DNA of 64,000 nucleotides from Kumtagia yinganensis (GCF_040081985.1 NZ_JBEBMH010000027.1:20179-84178); one strand, 5' to 3'; counted from the first letter of the stretch, positions 16,842 through 25,559 are shown. Notes: generated from the sequence alone by a model not told the origin. Numbers and translations: made by a program.

Positions 16842-17873
16842 TCAGTGCTCCAGCGGTCCCAGAATCTTTTTCCAGGCGTCGATGCCGCCTTCGATATGAC
16901 GGGCCGAGCCGATGCCGGCCTCCTGGGCCGCATTGACGGCCATGGCGGAGCGCTCGCCGAAGGCACAGAAGAAGACGAGTTGCTTGACGGAACCCAGTTC
17001 ATGCAGGACGCCGCCGGCGCGCACATTTTCCTCAAGCGTCCCGTAGGGCACGTGCAGCGCGCCGGGGATGGCGCCGTGGCGTTCGCGTTCGCCGCGCTCG
17101 CGCAGGTCCACCAGCGCGACATCGGGCCGCCCGAGCAGCGGCAGCGCATCACGCGCCGGGATCGCCCATCCGTGCGCGGCGATCGCTGCCTGAGACATGC
17201 CGATATGCATGTTGGCCGGCACGGCGACATCCATCATCTTCGGATTGGGCAGGTTGAGGTTGTTCATAAGGTTTATGTAGGCGTCGACCGAGGGAACCTG
17301 GAGGCGCGGATTGCTGCGGCGTTCCTCGCCGATGGTGCTCACCGTGTCGCCCTTGTAGTCGTGGGCGGGAAACACCAGCGTCTCGTCCGGCAGCTTCAGC
17401 AGGCGTCCGAAGATCGATTCGTACTGGGCGCGCGGGTCGCCATTCTGGAAATCGGTGCGGCCGGTGCCGCGGATGAGAAGCGTGTCGCCGGTGAAGACCC
17501 GGTCGTCCATGACGAAGGAATAGGAATCGTCGGTGTGGCCGGGCGTGTAGATCACGTCCATGCCGATGCCCTCGATGCCGAGCCGATCGCCGTCCGCGAG
17601 GCGGATCGACACCACGTCGGCCTTGGTCTGCTCGCCCATGGCGGTGACGCAATGGGTGCGGTCGCGCAGCGCGGCGAGCCCCGTCACATGGTCCGCGTGA
17701 AGATGCGTGTCGACCGCCTTGACCAGGCGCAGGTCGAGTTCATTGAGAAGCTGGATGTAGCGGTCGACTTTTTCCAGCACGGGATCGATGATCAGCGCTT
17801 CGGCCCCGCGCCGGCTGGCGATGAGGTAGCTGTAGGTGCTCGACGTGCTGTCGAAAAGCTGGCGGAAAATCAT
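16842..17873 (-). CDS. MBL-fold hydrolase fused to rhodanese domain (ETHE1/Blh-like)
   Basis: A 343-residue two-domain protein. The metallo-beta-lactamase domain (about 1-230) has HLHADH, GHTDDSY, GDTLLIRGTGRTD and AHDY, the mononuclear-iron pattern of ETHE1-type persulfide dioxygenases. The C-terminal rhodanese domain (about 250-343) carries the active Cys in FFCAFGERS. Such fusions act in sulfide or persulfide detoxification. A peroxiredoxin gene lies upstream on the same strand, separated by a hairpin, so a thiol/sulfur stress role is plausible. Confidence 0.88.
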   Translation of the reverse strand: MIFRQLFDSTSSTYSYLIASRRGAEALIIDPVLEKVDRYIQLLNELDLRLVKAVDTHLHADHVTGLAALRDRTHCVTAMGEQTKADVVSIRLADGDRLGIEGIGMDVIYTPGHTDDSYSFVMDDRVFTGDTLLIRGTGRTDFQNGDPRAQYESIFGRLLKLPDETLVFPAHDYKGDTVSTIGEERRSNPRLQVPSVDAYINLMNNLNLPNPKMMDVAVPANMHIGMSQAAIAAHGWAIPARDALPLLGRPDVALVDLRERGERERHGAIPGALHVPYGTLEENVRAGGVLHELGSVKQLVFFCAFGERSAMAVNAAQEAGIGSARHIEGGIDAWKKILGPLEH

Positions 17874-17893
17874 GATGATATCTCCGGAAGTTC

Positions 17894-17919
17894 AACGCCG
17901 GCACGAACGCGCCGGCGTT
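17894..17919. terminator. Hairpin between peroxiredoxin and MBL-rhodanese genes
   Basis: AACGCCGGC, 8-nt loop, GCCGGCGTT form a perfect 9-bp stem just after the peroxiredoxin stop. No long T-run follows on the minus strand, so termination may be partial. Confidence 0.55.
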
Positions 17920-17933
17920 GAGCCGTGCAGTCG

Positions 17934-18593
17934 CTATTTCGGCTGCGGCACGATGCGGATGTAGGGTTTCGGCGCCTTCCAGCCTTCCGGATATTGCTTC
18001 TTGGCATCGTCGTCGGAGACCGAGCCGAGGATGATGACGTCCTCGCCCTGCTTCCAGTCGACCGGCGTTGCCACTTTATGCTTCGCGGTGAGCTGCATCG
18101 AATCGATGACGCGCAGGATCTCGTGGAAGTTGCGGCCGGTGCTCATCGGATAGACCAGGACCAGCTTGATCTTCTTGTCCGGCCCGATGACGAAGACCGT
18201 GCGCACCGTGGCGTTGTCGGCAGCGGTGCGGCCCTCGGAGGTTTCGCCGGCGCTGTCCGGCAGCATGCCGTAGAGCTTTGAGATTTTAAGCTCGGTGTCA
18301 CCGATCATCGGATAGTTCGGCGCGGTGCCCTGCGTCTCGGCGATGTCGGCCGACCAGCGCGTATGGTTTTCCACCGGGTCGACGCTGAGGCCGATGAGTT
18401 TCACGCCGCGCTTGTCGAATTCCGGCTTGAGCGCCGCCATGCGGCCGAGTTCGGTGGTGCAGACCGGGGTAAAGTCCTTGGGGTGCGAGAAAAGCACCGC
18501 CCAGCTATCGCCCAGCCAGTCGTGGAAACGGATGCGCCCTTCGGTCGTGTTCGCCTCGAAATCCGGCGCGGTGCTGTTAATCGTCAAAGTCAT
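17934..18593 (-). CDS. 1-Cys peroxiredoxin (Prx6/AhpC-TSA type)
   Basis: A 219-residue thiol peroxidase reducing hydroperoxides. It has the peroxidatic Cys in FTPVCTTELGRMA (about residue 47) and no resolving Cys further on, with the long Prx6-type C-terminal domain ending in PYIRIVPQP. The ATG at 18593 has GGAGGG six bases upstream; a longer frame upstream is not supported. It may belong with the MBL-rhodanese gene in thiol and peroxide defence. Confidence 0.94.
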   Translation of the reverse strand: MTLTINSTAPDFEANTTEGRIRFHDWLGDSWAVLFSHPKDFTPVCTTELGRMAALKPEFDKRGVKLIGLSVDPVENHTRWSADIAETQGTAPNYPMIGDTELKISKLYGMLPDSAGETSEGRTAADNATVRTVFVIGPDKKIKLVLVYPMSTGRNFHEILRVIDSMQLTAKHKVATPVDWKQGEDVIILGSVSDDDAKKQYPEGWKAPKPYIRIVPQPK

Positions 18594-18957
18594 GTTTGGC
18601 CCTCCTTGTTCGATACCACGCGGGGTGGTTTTGACCGGGTGTACAGGCCACCTGCCCGTCGTGCCTTGTACGAATAAGATCCCGTCGGTGCGGTCGCCAT
18701 CCGGCGGCAGTCCGAGACCGGCACGGTACTCCGCCGCCAGGGCGCAGGCAACGGGTGACGACGTCCGCAGTGACGCACCACCGCCACGGTGTTGGCAGGC
18801 CGGGTAGACATGGCATCCGGCATTTTGTCGCTCCGTCGCCGAGCGGGCCGGTCTCGCGGACGGAAGGGCAAGGTCCTGACAGCACCGATCGACGCCAGGC
18901 CGCGAAACTTTTCGCGCTGGCCGTCGATACCTGCGATCGGCGTCCGGGTCGGCCCGG
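18594..18957. other. 364-bp intergenic region, no gene recognised
   Basis: Between the hypothetical basic protein (minus) and the peroxiredoxin (minus). Several open frames cross it, but none has a recognisable domain or a convincing ribosome site. It should contain the peroxiredoxin promoter. A short inverted repeat ACCAC-GCGGG-GTGGT lies around 18616-18630, close upstream of the peroxiredoxin ribosome site. Confidence 0.45.
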
Positions 18958-19863
18958 TCATGACGTGTCGTGGTTGTCCAGGGCGTAGACGGCCAACGCA
19001 TGGGCATGGGCAAGAATCTCGTCGACCTCGCGGATTTTTCGCGGATGGGTCGCGCCCGGCTCGTAGTGCGACAGCCGGCCGCCGGGCGGGCGTCCGCGCC
19101 GCAGCGGCGAGAGGCGCCGGCGGGAGATGGCGCCGTCCCGCGCGATTGCGGCGTCGCGCCGGGCGCGCCAGCGGGCGAAGCGCTTTGCCTGTCCCGGCAG
19201 GTCGTCGAGCGCGGCGCCGAGGGCGGCAAGGCGCTGGCTGAGACGGGCGGCGTCGATCGGATCGTCCGGCGACGGAGGGGGAGGCAGGGGTCGGTACGTC
19301 GCGTTGAAGTCGAGGCCCAGGATGCGCGGGGCGGCGTGGGCGGGCACAGCGCGGCGCGGGACGCGGAACGGTCGCCGCGGCGGATCGAGCAGCGACAGCG
19401 AGAGGGTGCGCGGGGTTGGCTTGGGACGTTTCTTCGGTCCCTTTGGCAGAAAGGCGCGGGGACCTCGCAAGGTCGCGGGCTTTGGCTTGCGCGGGCGCGC
19501 CGGCGGCAGGGTTACCACGATCCCGCGCGCCGCCGCGATGATCAACCGCCGCGCCGCTGTTTCGGCCGGACGCAGCAGCCGCAGGATGGCGAGGTAGAGA
19601 GCGCGGGGAAGGGTAAGTGCCGGGGACAGTTTACTTTTTTCCACCCGAGCCAGTCTTGAAGCGGCCGCGCCTTTCCGCGGAAAGAAAGTAAACTGTCCCC
19701 CAGCGCCGACGCCCCCAGCGCCCGTACTCCCAGCGCCAACGCCCCCATCGCTAAGGCCCTCAGTGCCCGGTCTCGCCACGCCCATCTCGGCCATGGCGAC
19801 GAGCATGACGAGGATGCGTTTCAGCGCCTCAAGGTTTCGCTGGATTGCCGCTGTCCCGTCCAT
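18958..19863 (-). CDS. Conserved hypothetical basic protein with in-frame palindromic repeat
   Basis: A 301-residue protein starting MDGTAAIQRNLEALKRILVM after an AGGAGGG site. The N-terminal helix is followed by a Gly/Ala/Ser-rich stretch (GVGAGSTGAGGVGAGG), then about 26 residues encoded by the REP-like palindrome (QFTFFPRKG ... VEKSKLSP), then a conserved-looking core LPRALYLAILRLLRPAETAA and RRLIIAAARGIVV, a Pro/Arg-rich middle, and a C-terminal part with DDLPGQAKRFARWRARRDAA and REVDEILAHAHALAVYALDN. I recognise the core as a rhizobial hypothetical family of unknown function. No domain is assignable. Confidence 0.6.
   Translation of the reverse strand: MDGTAAIQRNLEALKRILVMLVAMAEMGVARPGTEGLSDGGVGAGSTGAGGVGAGGQFTFFPRKGAAASRLARVEKSKLSPALTLPRALYLAILRLLRPAETAARRLIIAAARGIVVTLPPARPRKPKPATLRGPRAFLPKGPKKRPKPTPRTLSLSLLDPPRRPFRVPRRAVPAHAAPRILGLDFNATYRPLPPPPSPDDPIDAARLSQRLAALGAALDDLPGQAKRFARWRARRDAAIARDGAISRRRLSPLRRGRPPGGRLSHYEPGATHPRKIREVDEILAHAHALAVYALDNHDTS
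19622..19700. repeat. REP-like palindromic repeat, copy 2, inside a gene
   Basis: Left arm GGGGACAGTTTACTTT at 19622-19637 and its exact reverse complement at 19685-19700; pairing extends to about 21 nt with one indel. Same core as the copy at 13375-13454. It lies in frame in the basic hypothetical gene and contributes about 26 codons without a stop on the minus strand. Confidence 0.8.
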
Positions 19864-20116
19864 TCCGCCCTCCTCCTTTTGCCGCCTCGGACACCCCGCT
19901 TGATCGGCGTTTCGGCGGGACAAAACGGCCCCAAGAATGAGGCGGGTTTTGCCCAGGGGGATGAAAATCATGTCCGGCGGCGCTCGATCCGCAGTGCGAG
20001 AGAAAGCAGGATGAGCAAGAACAATGGCTTGCAGACTCTAGGCCACGAAAATCTGCGTCGGCGGCGCGTTATCCATCCCCCGTTTTCAGCATGTCTTTGT
20101 CGAGCGCCGGAGTGTT

Positions 20117-20189
20117 TCGTCACCGTTACGGCATGGATCCTAGAGTCTCCGCGACGGACTTCGGCCTGCTGCGCTCTAGGATGACGAAC
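20117..20189. repeat. Rhizobial-type interspersed palindromic repeat
   Basis: ATCCTAGAG at 20137-20145 is inverted at 20174-20182 (CTCTAGGAT), with outer TTCGTCA/TGACGAA also inverted. The reverse strand reads CGTCATCCTAGAG ... ACTCTAGGATCCATGCC, the shape of intergenic palindromic repeats common in Rhizobiales. It fills most of the 341-bp gap 19864-20204, which has no gene. Confidence 0.65.
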
Positions 20190-20204
20190 CGTTGACCGGC
20201 GGAA

Positions 20205-20742
20205 TCAACTGACAACGTTGTTTCCCGGCAAGGGCAGGTCTCGAAAAGTCCCGGCGCGCGCAATGAGGTTGTAGATTCCTTCCCACTCCGGCGGCTCCGG
20301 ATTTGCACGGGCAAAAGCGGCCTGCTCGTCGCGCGGGAGGACTGCGAAGGCGAATACAAATTCCTCCCAGACTTTGTTCATGCCGAACACAGGAGCATTG
20401 CGTGGAAGCTGGGAAAAATCACCGTCTACATTGTCGAAAATCTTGGCTAGCTCGCGGCTACGAAACGATCCGTCGATGTAATCGTGCGGACCGATGCCGG
20501 GCATGTAAACCCAAGGCAGCGGCATCAGACCGTCACCCCGATTTGAGATCGACGACAGAACATTCTCCCAACCTGCCGGAGGGCGGAAAGCGAACTGCAT
20601 AGCCGTCCCGGAATGCCGTCGCGCAACTTCCGAACCATGCACAAAACAGGCCGATATACCACTCGCCGTACCCCATGCGCCAGCCGATGCTGTATCGCTC
20701 GATGTGTGGGCACTCTATCCAGGGCGGCGCCATCTCCTCCAA
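20205..20742 (-). pseudogene. Conserved hypothetical protein, frameshifted
   Basis: Two overlapping frames make one protein. The first (20742 to 20533) gives APPWIECPHIERYSIGWRMG and then YGEWYIGLFCAWFG and RFPP before reading into an unrelated tail. The second (to 20205) continues AGWENVLSSI, LPWVYMPGIGPHDYIDGSF, WEEFVFAFAVLPRDEQAAF and PEPPEWEGIYNLIARAG. One extra base near 20575-20583 would explain the break. The N-terminal SIGWRMGYGE motif is one I recognise from a rhizobial family of unknown function. It starts 3 bp after the pyrG stop. Confidence 0.6.
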
Positions 20743-20745
20743 GAA

Positions 20746-22374
20746 TCAAACCAGCCGGCTCTGCTCCACGGCAGCTCCGATAAAACTCGCGAACAGCGGG
20801 TGCGGGTCGAGCGGGCGGCTTTTCAGCTCGGGATGGTATTGCACGCCGATGAACCAGGGATGGTCAGGATATTCGACCGTCTCGGGCAACACGCCGTCGG
20901 GCGACATGCCGGCGAAGACCAGGCCGCAGTCCTCCAGCCGCTGCTTGTAGTCGATGTTGACTTCGTAGCGGTGGCGGTGGCGCTCGGAAATCTGGGTGTC
21001 GCCGTAGATCTCGGCGATCTTCGAATTCTGCGCGAGCCGCGCCTCGTAGGCGCCGAGCCGCATGGTGCCGCCGAGGTCGCCCGCTTCGCGGCGTTTTTCC
21101 AGCATGTTGCCGCGCAGCCATTCGGTCATCAGGCCGACCACCGGCTCCTTTGCCGGGCCGAATTCGGTGGAGGAAGCGCCTTCGATGCCGGCCAGCGAAC
21201 GGGCGGCCTCGATGCAGGCCATCTGCATGCCGAAGCAGATGCCGAAATACGGCACTTTTCGCTCGCGGGCGAATTTCGCCGCGAGAATTTTTCCCTCGGA
21301 ACCGCGCTCGCCGAAACCGCCGGGGACGAGGATGCCGTGCACCTTTTCGAGGAACGGCGCCGGGTCTTCCTTCTCGAAAATTTCCGACTCGATCCAGTCG
21401 AGTTTTACTTTCACATGATTGGCGAGGCCGCCATGCGACAGCGCCTCGATCAGCGATTTGTAGGCGTCCTTGAGGCCGGTGTATTTGCCGACGACGGCGA
21501 TCGTCACCTCGCCTTCCGGATTGTGGATCAGCTTCGAGACGTTCTGCCAGGCCTCCATGCGCGGCTTCGGCGCCGGGTCGATGCCGAAAGCGGCGAGCAC
21601 TTCCGAATCCAGCCCTTCCTTGTGATAGGCCATCGGCACGTCGTAGATGTGGCCGACATCGAGCGCCTGGATCACGGCGCTCTCGCGCACGTTGCAGAAC
21701 AGCGAGAGTTTCCGGCGCTCCTCCTTGGGGATCGGACGGTCGGCGCGCACCAGCAGGATGTCGGGGGCGATGCCGATGCCGCGCAGTTCCTTGACCGAGT
21801 GCTGGGTCGGCTTGGTCTTCAACTCGCCCGCCGTCGGGATGTAGGGCATCAGCGTCAGATGGACGTAGACGGCGTTGTTGCGCGGCAGGTCGTTGCCGAG
21901 CTGGCGGATGGCTTCGAGGAAGGGCATCGCCTCGATGTCGCCGACGGTGCCGCCGATCTCGCAGAGCACGAAGTCGTAATCCTCGTTGCCCGACAGCACG
22001 AAATTCTTGATCTCGTCGGTGACGTGCGGGATGACCTGCACGGTGGCACCGAGATAGTCGCCGCGGCGCTCGCGCTCGATGATGTTCTTGTAGATGCGGC
22101 CGGTGGTGATGTTGTCGCTCTGGTTGGCGGAGCGGCCGGTGAAGCGCTCGTAGTGGCCGAGATCGAGGTCGGTCTCGGCGCCGTCGTCGGTCACGAACAC
22201 CTCGCCGTGCTGATACGGCGACATGGTTCCGGGATCGACGTTGAGATAGGGATCGAGCTTTTTTATGCGCGCGCGGTAGCCGCGTGCTTGCAGCAAGGCT
22301 CCGAGAGCCGCTGCCGCTATGCCTTTTCCAAGCGAGGAGACCACGCCGCCGGTGATGAATACATATCGCGCCAT
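20746..22374 (-). CDS. pyrG: CTP synthase
   Basis: Makes CTP from UTP with glutamine and ATP. The 542-residue protein has the synthetase domain (residues 1 to about 265: FITGGVVSSLGKGIAAAALG, KLDPYLNVDPGTMSPYQHGE, CEIGGTVGDIEAMPF) and the class I glutaminase domain with the nucleophile Cys in YFGICFGMQMACIEA, and the C-terminal His/Glu in QYHPELKSRP. Standard position in the tpiA-secG-pyrG block, though an L,D-transpeptidase gene lies between secG and pyrG here. Confidence 0.98.
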   Translation of the reverse strand: MARYVFITGGVVSSLGKGIAAAALGALLQARGYRARIKKLDPYLNVDPGTMSPYQHGEVFVTDDGAETDLDLGHYERFTGRSANQSDNITTGRIYKNIIERERRGDYLGATVQVIPHVTDEIKNFVLSGNEDYDFVLCEIGGTVGDIEAMPFLEAIRQLGNDLPRNNAVYVHLTLMPYIPTAGELKTKPTQHSVKELRGIGIAPDILLVRADRPIPKEERRKLSLFCNVRESAVIQALDVGHIYDVPMAYHKEGLDSEVLAAFGIDPAPKPRMEAWQNVSKLIHNPEGEVTIAVVGKYTGLKDAYKSLIEALSHGGLANHVKVKLDWIESEIFEKEDPAPFLEKVHGILVPGGFGERGSEGKILAAKFARERKVPYFGICFGMQMACIEAARSLAGIEGASSTEFGPAKEPVVGLMTEWLRGNMLEKRREAGDLGGTMRLGAYEARLAQNSKIAEIYGDTQISERHRHRYEVNIDYKQRLEDCGLVFAGMSPDGVLPETVEYPDHPWFIGVQYHPELKSRPLDPHPLFASFIGAAVEQSRLV

Positions 22375-22479
22375 GGGAATTATCGCTTAGCTTGGGCGGC
22401 TTGATTCCGCCAGAAAAAAATCCGGCCCGGTCCGGTTATCCCCGGCGGGCTATGTGGTGACTGTTCGGCCAAAACAAAA

Positions 22480-22499
22480 GGGCCGGCGCGTGCCGGCCC
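22480..22499 (-). terminator. Rho-independent terminator after the L,D-transpeptidase
   Basis: Minus strand: GGGCCGGC, loop ACGC, GCCGGCCC (8-bp perfect stem) followed by TTTTGTTTTGG. It is 21 bp after the transpeptidase stop and upstream of pyrG. Confidence 0.85.
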
Positions 22500-22520
22500 C
22501 TTCGAACAATGCGCCGTCGA

Positions 22521-23723
22521 TCAGAGGATGACGACCTTGGTGCCGATGCCGACGCGGCGGTAGAGGTCCATCACATGCTCGTTGACCATGCGGAAGCAGC
22601 CGTTCGACGAGTTGGTGCCGATGGTCTGCGGGGCAATCGTGCCGTGGATGCGCAGATGCGTGTCCTGCTTGCCCTGGTAGAGATAGATGGCGCGGGCGCC
22701 GAGCGGGTTCTGGCCACCGCCAGGCATGCCGTCCTTGTACTGGCCGTATTTCTTCGGCTCGCGTTTCTGCATGTCGAGCGTCGGGATCCAGCGCGGCCAT
22801 TCCTGCTTGTCGCCGACCGCCACCATGCCCTTGAACTGCAGGCCCTCGCGGCCGACGGCGATGCCGTAGCGGCGCGCGGTTCCCAAACCCTCTACGAGGT
22901 AGAGAAAGTGATTGTTGGTATCGATGACGATGGTGCCGGTCGGATAGCCGGAGAAGGCCACCGATTGCGGCTCGTACTCCGGCTTCACCCTGAACTTCTT
23001 CTTGCCGTCCAGCACCGAGTCGAGGGCACGGGTCTCCGGCAGCATGCCCAGCGAGGTCGATGACGTCTCGGGCTCGTCCCCGAACAGGACGTTGAAGAAG
23101 CCGCCGCTCGGCCGCGTGGTGACGCCGCCCGCGCTGCGCAGTTCGCCATTGTTGCCGCTGCGCAGGACCTCGTCGGCGCCGACGGCCGCCGCCTGCTGCG
23201 CGGCGATGCGCTCGGCGGTGAGGCCGGTGACCGGCTTGGCCTCGCGCACGACCGGCTCGGCATTGCCGAACGAGATCTCGAAAGGGTTTCTCCGCGGCGG
23301 ATCGTCACTGGCGACCTCGACGGGCTTGGCGTTCTTTTTAGGCGCCTCTTCCTCTGCCACGACCTCTCTCGGCGCGCGGAAGGCGGCGCTGCGCGCCTCG
23401 GCGTCGGCCTTCGCCTTGGCCCGCATGGCGGTCAGCTTGGCCTGCCGCGCCTTTTCGGCCGCGGCGGCCTTGGCTTCCGCCTTGGCCTTGGCCTTTTCGG
23501 CGTCGGTCAGCTTCTTGTCGGCGTCCTTGGCGGCAATTTTGCCGCCCTTCTTGTCGGGTTTTGCCGCGACTTTCTTCTTGCCCTTGGAGGTCTGGGCATC
23601 GGCGGTGGTCTTCTTTGCCGACGTGGCCGTCGGCTTCTGCGGCTTCGCCACGTCCGCGACGGCAGGCGTGGCCAAGCCCAGCACGGCGCACAGGCCGAGC
23701 AATATGAGGCTTCGAGGTAGCAT
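22521..23723 (-). CDS. L,D-transpeptidase (YkuD family) with Lys/Ala-rich N-terminal region
   Basis: A 400-residue exported protein. Signal peptide at residues 1-24 (MLPRSLILLGLCAVLGLATP), then a long Lys/Ala-rich low-complexity region (about 25-120) and a linker, then the YkuD catalytic domain (about 270-400) with the catalytic His/Cys in LRIHGTIAP and SSNGCFRM. Such enzymes make 3-3 cross-links in peptidoglycan or attach proteins to it. The start at 23723 is preferred to an upstream one because it begins the signal peptide. The domain is complete. Confidence 0.92.
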   Translation of the reverse strand: MLPRSLILLGLCAVLGLATPAVADVAKPQKPTATSAKKTTADAQTSKGKKKVAAKPDKKGGKIAAKDADKKLTDAEKAKAKAEAKAAAAEKARQAKLTAMRAKAKADAEARSAAFRAPREVVAEEEAPKKNAKPVEVASDDPPRRNPFEISFGNAEPVVREAKPVTGLTAERIAAQQAAAVGADEVLRSGNNGELRSAGGVTTRPSGGFFNVLFGDEPETSSTSLGMLPETRALDSVLDGKKKFRVKPEYEPQSVAFSGYPTGTIVIDTNNHFLYLVEGLGTARRYGIAVGREGLQFKGMVAVGDKQEWPRWIPTLDMQKREPKKYGQYKDGMPGGGQNPLGARAIYLYQGKQDTHLRIHGTIAPQTIGTNSSNGCFRMVNEHVMDLYRRVGIGTKVVIL

Positions 23724-23927
23724 GTGTTGTTGATCCCGAGACGATAAAGAGCCGGCCATGCAGCGGAACGAATGTATCCGCATTGCGCCCCGCTCGCCGG
23801 CCGTCGGGCAATCTATAGGCTCATAATGAACAAACGCTCAAGGCGTCCCGAGGTGCCGGCGAGATCGAATCATCGTGATCACAGCAGCATTTAGCCGGAG
23901 TGTGATCAATCGGGCACAGAACCGAGG

Positions 23928-24485
23928 CTACTGGTTCGGAACCTGCGGCTCGGCCGGGTTGGCGGGCGCTGCCGGGGCCGGCGCGGCGGCGGGCGGTGTC
24001 GCGGTTGCGCCATCGGCGGCGGGCGGCGTGGCCGTGGTTCCGTCGGTCGCGGGCGGGGTGGCGGCGGCGCCGTCGGCGGGGGCTGCGCCCGATGCCGGCG
24101 GGTTGGCTGCCGGCGGCGTCGCATCGGCCGGAGCGGCGGGGGCCGGAGCGGCGGGGGCCGGAGCGGACGGGACGTCGGAACCGCCGCCGAGCTGATCGAG
24201 CACGCCCGCGCCGCCGCCCTCGCCCTGGGTGACCGGCATGCGGTCGAGAATGTCGATCGGACGGTCGCCGTAGCGCGCGATGAGCGACAGCCCCAGGGAG
24301 GTTGCGAAGAAAGCCGCGGCGAGGATCGCGGTGGCGCGGGTCAGAGCATTGGCCGCGCCTCTCGCCGTCATGAAGCCGGAGCCGCCGCCGATGCCCAGTC
24401 CGCCGCCTTCCGACCGTTGCAGCAGCACGACGCCGACAAGCGCGAGCACGATCATCAGATGGATGACGATGACGACAGTTTCCAT
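23928..24485 (-). CDS. secG: Preprotein translocase subunit SecG
   Basis: A 185-residue SecG with the two expected membrane helices (VIVIHLMIVLALVGVVLLQ and ATAILAAAFFATSLGLSLI) and the GGG-rich loop RSEGGGLGIGGGSGF. After about residue 85 it carries a roughly 95-residue Ala/Pro/Thr-rich tail with near-repeated units such as ATPPAADGAT. SecG joins SecY and SecE in the translocation channel. GGGGAAG precedes the ATG. tpiA lies upstream on the same strand. Confidence 0.93.
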   Translation of the reverse strand: METVVIVIHLMIVLALVGVVLLQRSEGGGLGIGGGSGFMTARGAANALTRATAILAAAFFATSLGLSLIARYGDRPIDILDRMPVTQGEGGGAGVLDQLGGGSDVPSAPAPAAPAPAAPADATPPAANPPASGAAPADGAAATPPATDGTTATPPAADGATATPPAAAPAPAAPANPAEPQVPNQ

Positions 24486-24653
24486 AACTTCCCCGGCAGA
24501 GTTCAGAACGCAGACAGGGATGCCCTGCCGAAACGTGGCGGCTCAATACATGGCTTTCGTGGCATTTCCAAGCCCGCCGGGAATATGGGGAGCCCGCCGG
24601 CCGATACAACCCGCCGACAGCACGCAAGCCGCATTCGACCGGCCGGGAAGCCC

Positions 24654-25418
24654 TCAGAACTGCAGGTAGGCTTCGGCGATGCCGAGGAAGTCGCGCGCCT
24701 TCAGGCTGGCGCCGCCCACCAGTGCGCCGTTGACATTGTCGATCGACAGCAATTCCTTGGCATTGGACGGCTTCACAGAGCCGCCATAGAGGATGCGCGT
24801 GCGCTTCGCCTCCTCGCCGATCCGGGCGGCAAGCTCGGCGCGGATATGGGCATGGGCCTCCGCGACGTCGGCCGCCGTCGGCGTCAGGCCGGTGCCGATC
24901 GCCCAGACGGGTTCGTAGGCGACGATCGTGTTGGCATGGGTCGCGGCCGACGACACCGAGCCGGCGATCTGGCGGGACAGGACTGCCATGGTCGCGCCCG
25001 ATTCGCGCTCGGCCCGCGTTTCGCCGATGCAGACGATGGCGATAAGCCCGGCACGCCACGCGGCTTCGGCCTTGGCGTGGACGATCGCGTCGGTCTCGCC
25101 ATGGTCGGTGCGGCGCTCGGAGTGGCCGACGATGACATGGGATGCGCCGGCGTCCTTCAGCATCTCGGCGGAAATGTCGCCGGTATGCGCGCCGCTTGCC
25201 AGGGCGTGGCAGTCCTGCCCGCCAACCTTGACCGGTGTGCTGTGGAGAACCTCGGCCGCGCGGGTCAAAAGCGTCGCCGGCACGCAGATCAGTGCTTCGG
25301 TCTCGGCGTCGATCCCGGACAGGAATTCCCGGCCGATCGACCGCAATTCGGCGAGCGAGTCGCCGACGCCGTTCATTTTCCAGTTGCCGGCGACCAGCGG
25401 ATGAATTGGCGACGTCAT
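24654..25418 (-). CDS. tpiA: Triosephosphate isomerase
   Basis: Interconverts dihydroxyacetone phosphate and glyceraldehyde 3-phosphate. The 254-residue TIM barrel shows AGNWKMNG (substrate Lys), VIVGHSERR (catalytic His), the catalytic-Glu loop IVAYEPVWAIGTG and ILYGGSVKPSN. The start at 25418 (MTSPIHPLVAGNWK) follows family N-termini; the frame is open 38 codons further. It diverges from the ppiD gene across 141 bp that should hold both promoters. Confidence 0.97.
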   Translation of the reverse strand: MTSPIHPLVAGNWKMNGVGDSLAELRSIGREFLSGIDAETEALICVPATLLTRAAEVLHSTPVKVGGQDCHALASGAHTGDISAEMLKDAGASHVIVGHSERRTDHGETDAIVHAKAEAAWRAGLIAIVCIGETRAERESGATMAVLSRQIAGSVSSAATHANTIVAYEPVWAIGTGLTPTAADVAEAHAHIRAELAARIGEEAKRTRILYGGSVKPSNAKELLSIDNVNGALVGGASLKARDFLGIAEAYLQF

Positions 25419-25559
25419 TCCTGTATCCTTAATAACCACGCGACGCGAACCTCCGTAGCAAAATCGGGTCACAAAGCAATCGACACTTGCCCGCAAGGGC
25501 GTTATTGCCGTTCCTTCACGGACTTCGCCCATCCCGATGGGCCTTCAACGGACTGTTCC

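Noticed and set aside
16760..17230. Minus-strand extension of the glyoxalase-like frame
   Set aside because: It lies within the MBL-rhodanese gene and reads as non-protein sequence before MTASPRPL.
18594..19229. Minus-strand extension of the peroxiredoxin frame by over 200 codons
   Set aside because: The extension is Arg/Pro-rich without a domain; the real ATG at 18593 has a strong ribosome site.
22509..23063. Plus-strand open frame opposite the L,D-transpeptidase
   Set aside because: Shadow of the transpeptidase gene, whose signal peptide and YkuD motifs are on the minus strand.
24417..25559. Plus-strand open frame of about 380 codons upstream of ppiD
   Set aside because: It is antisense to tpiA and secG and shows no domain; ppiD begins at 25560 with its membrane anchor.
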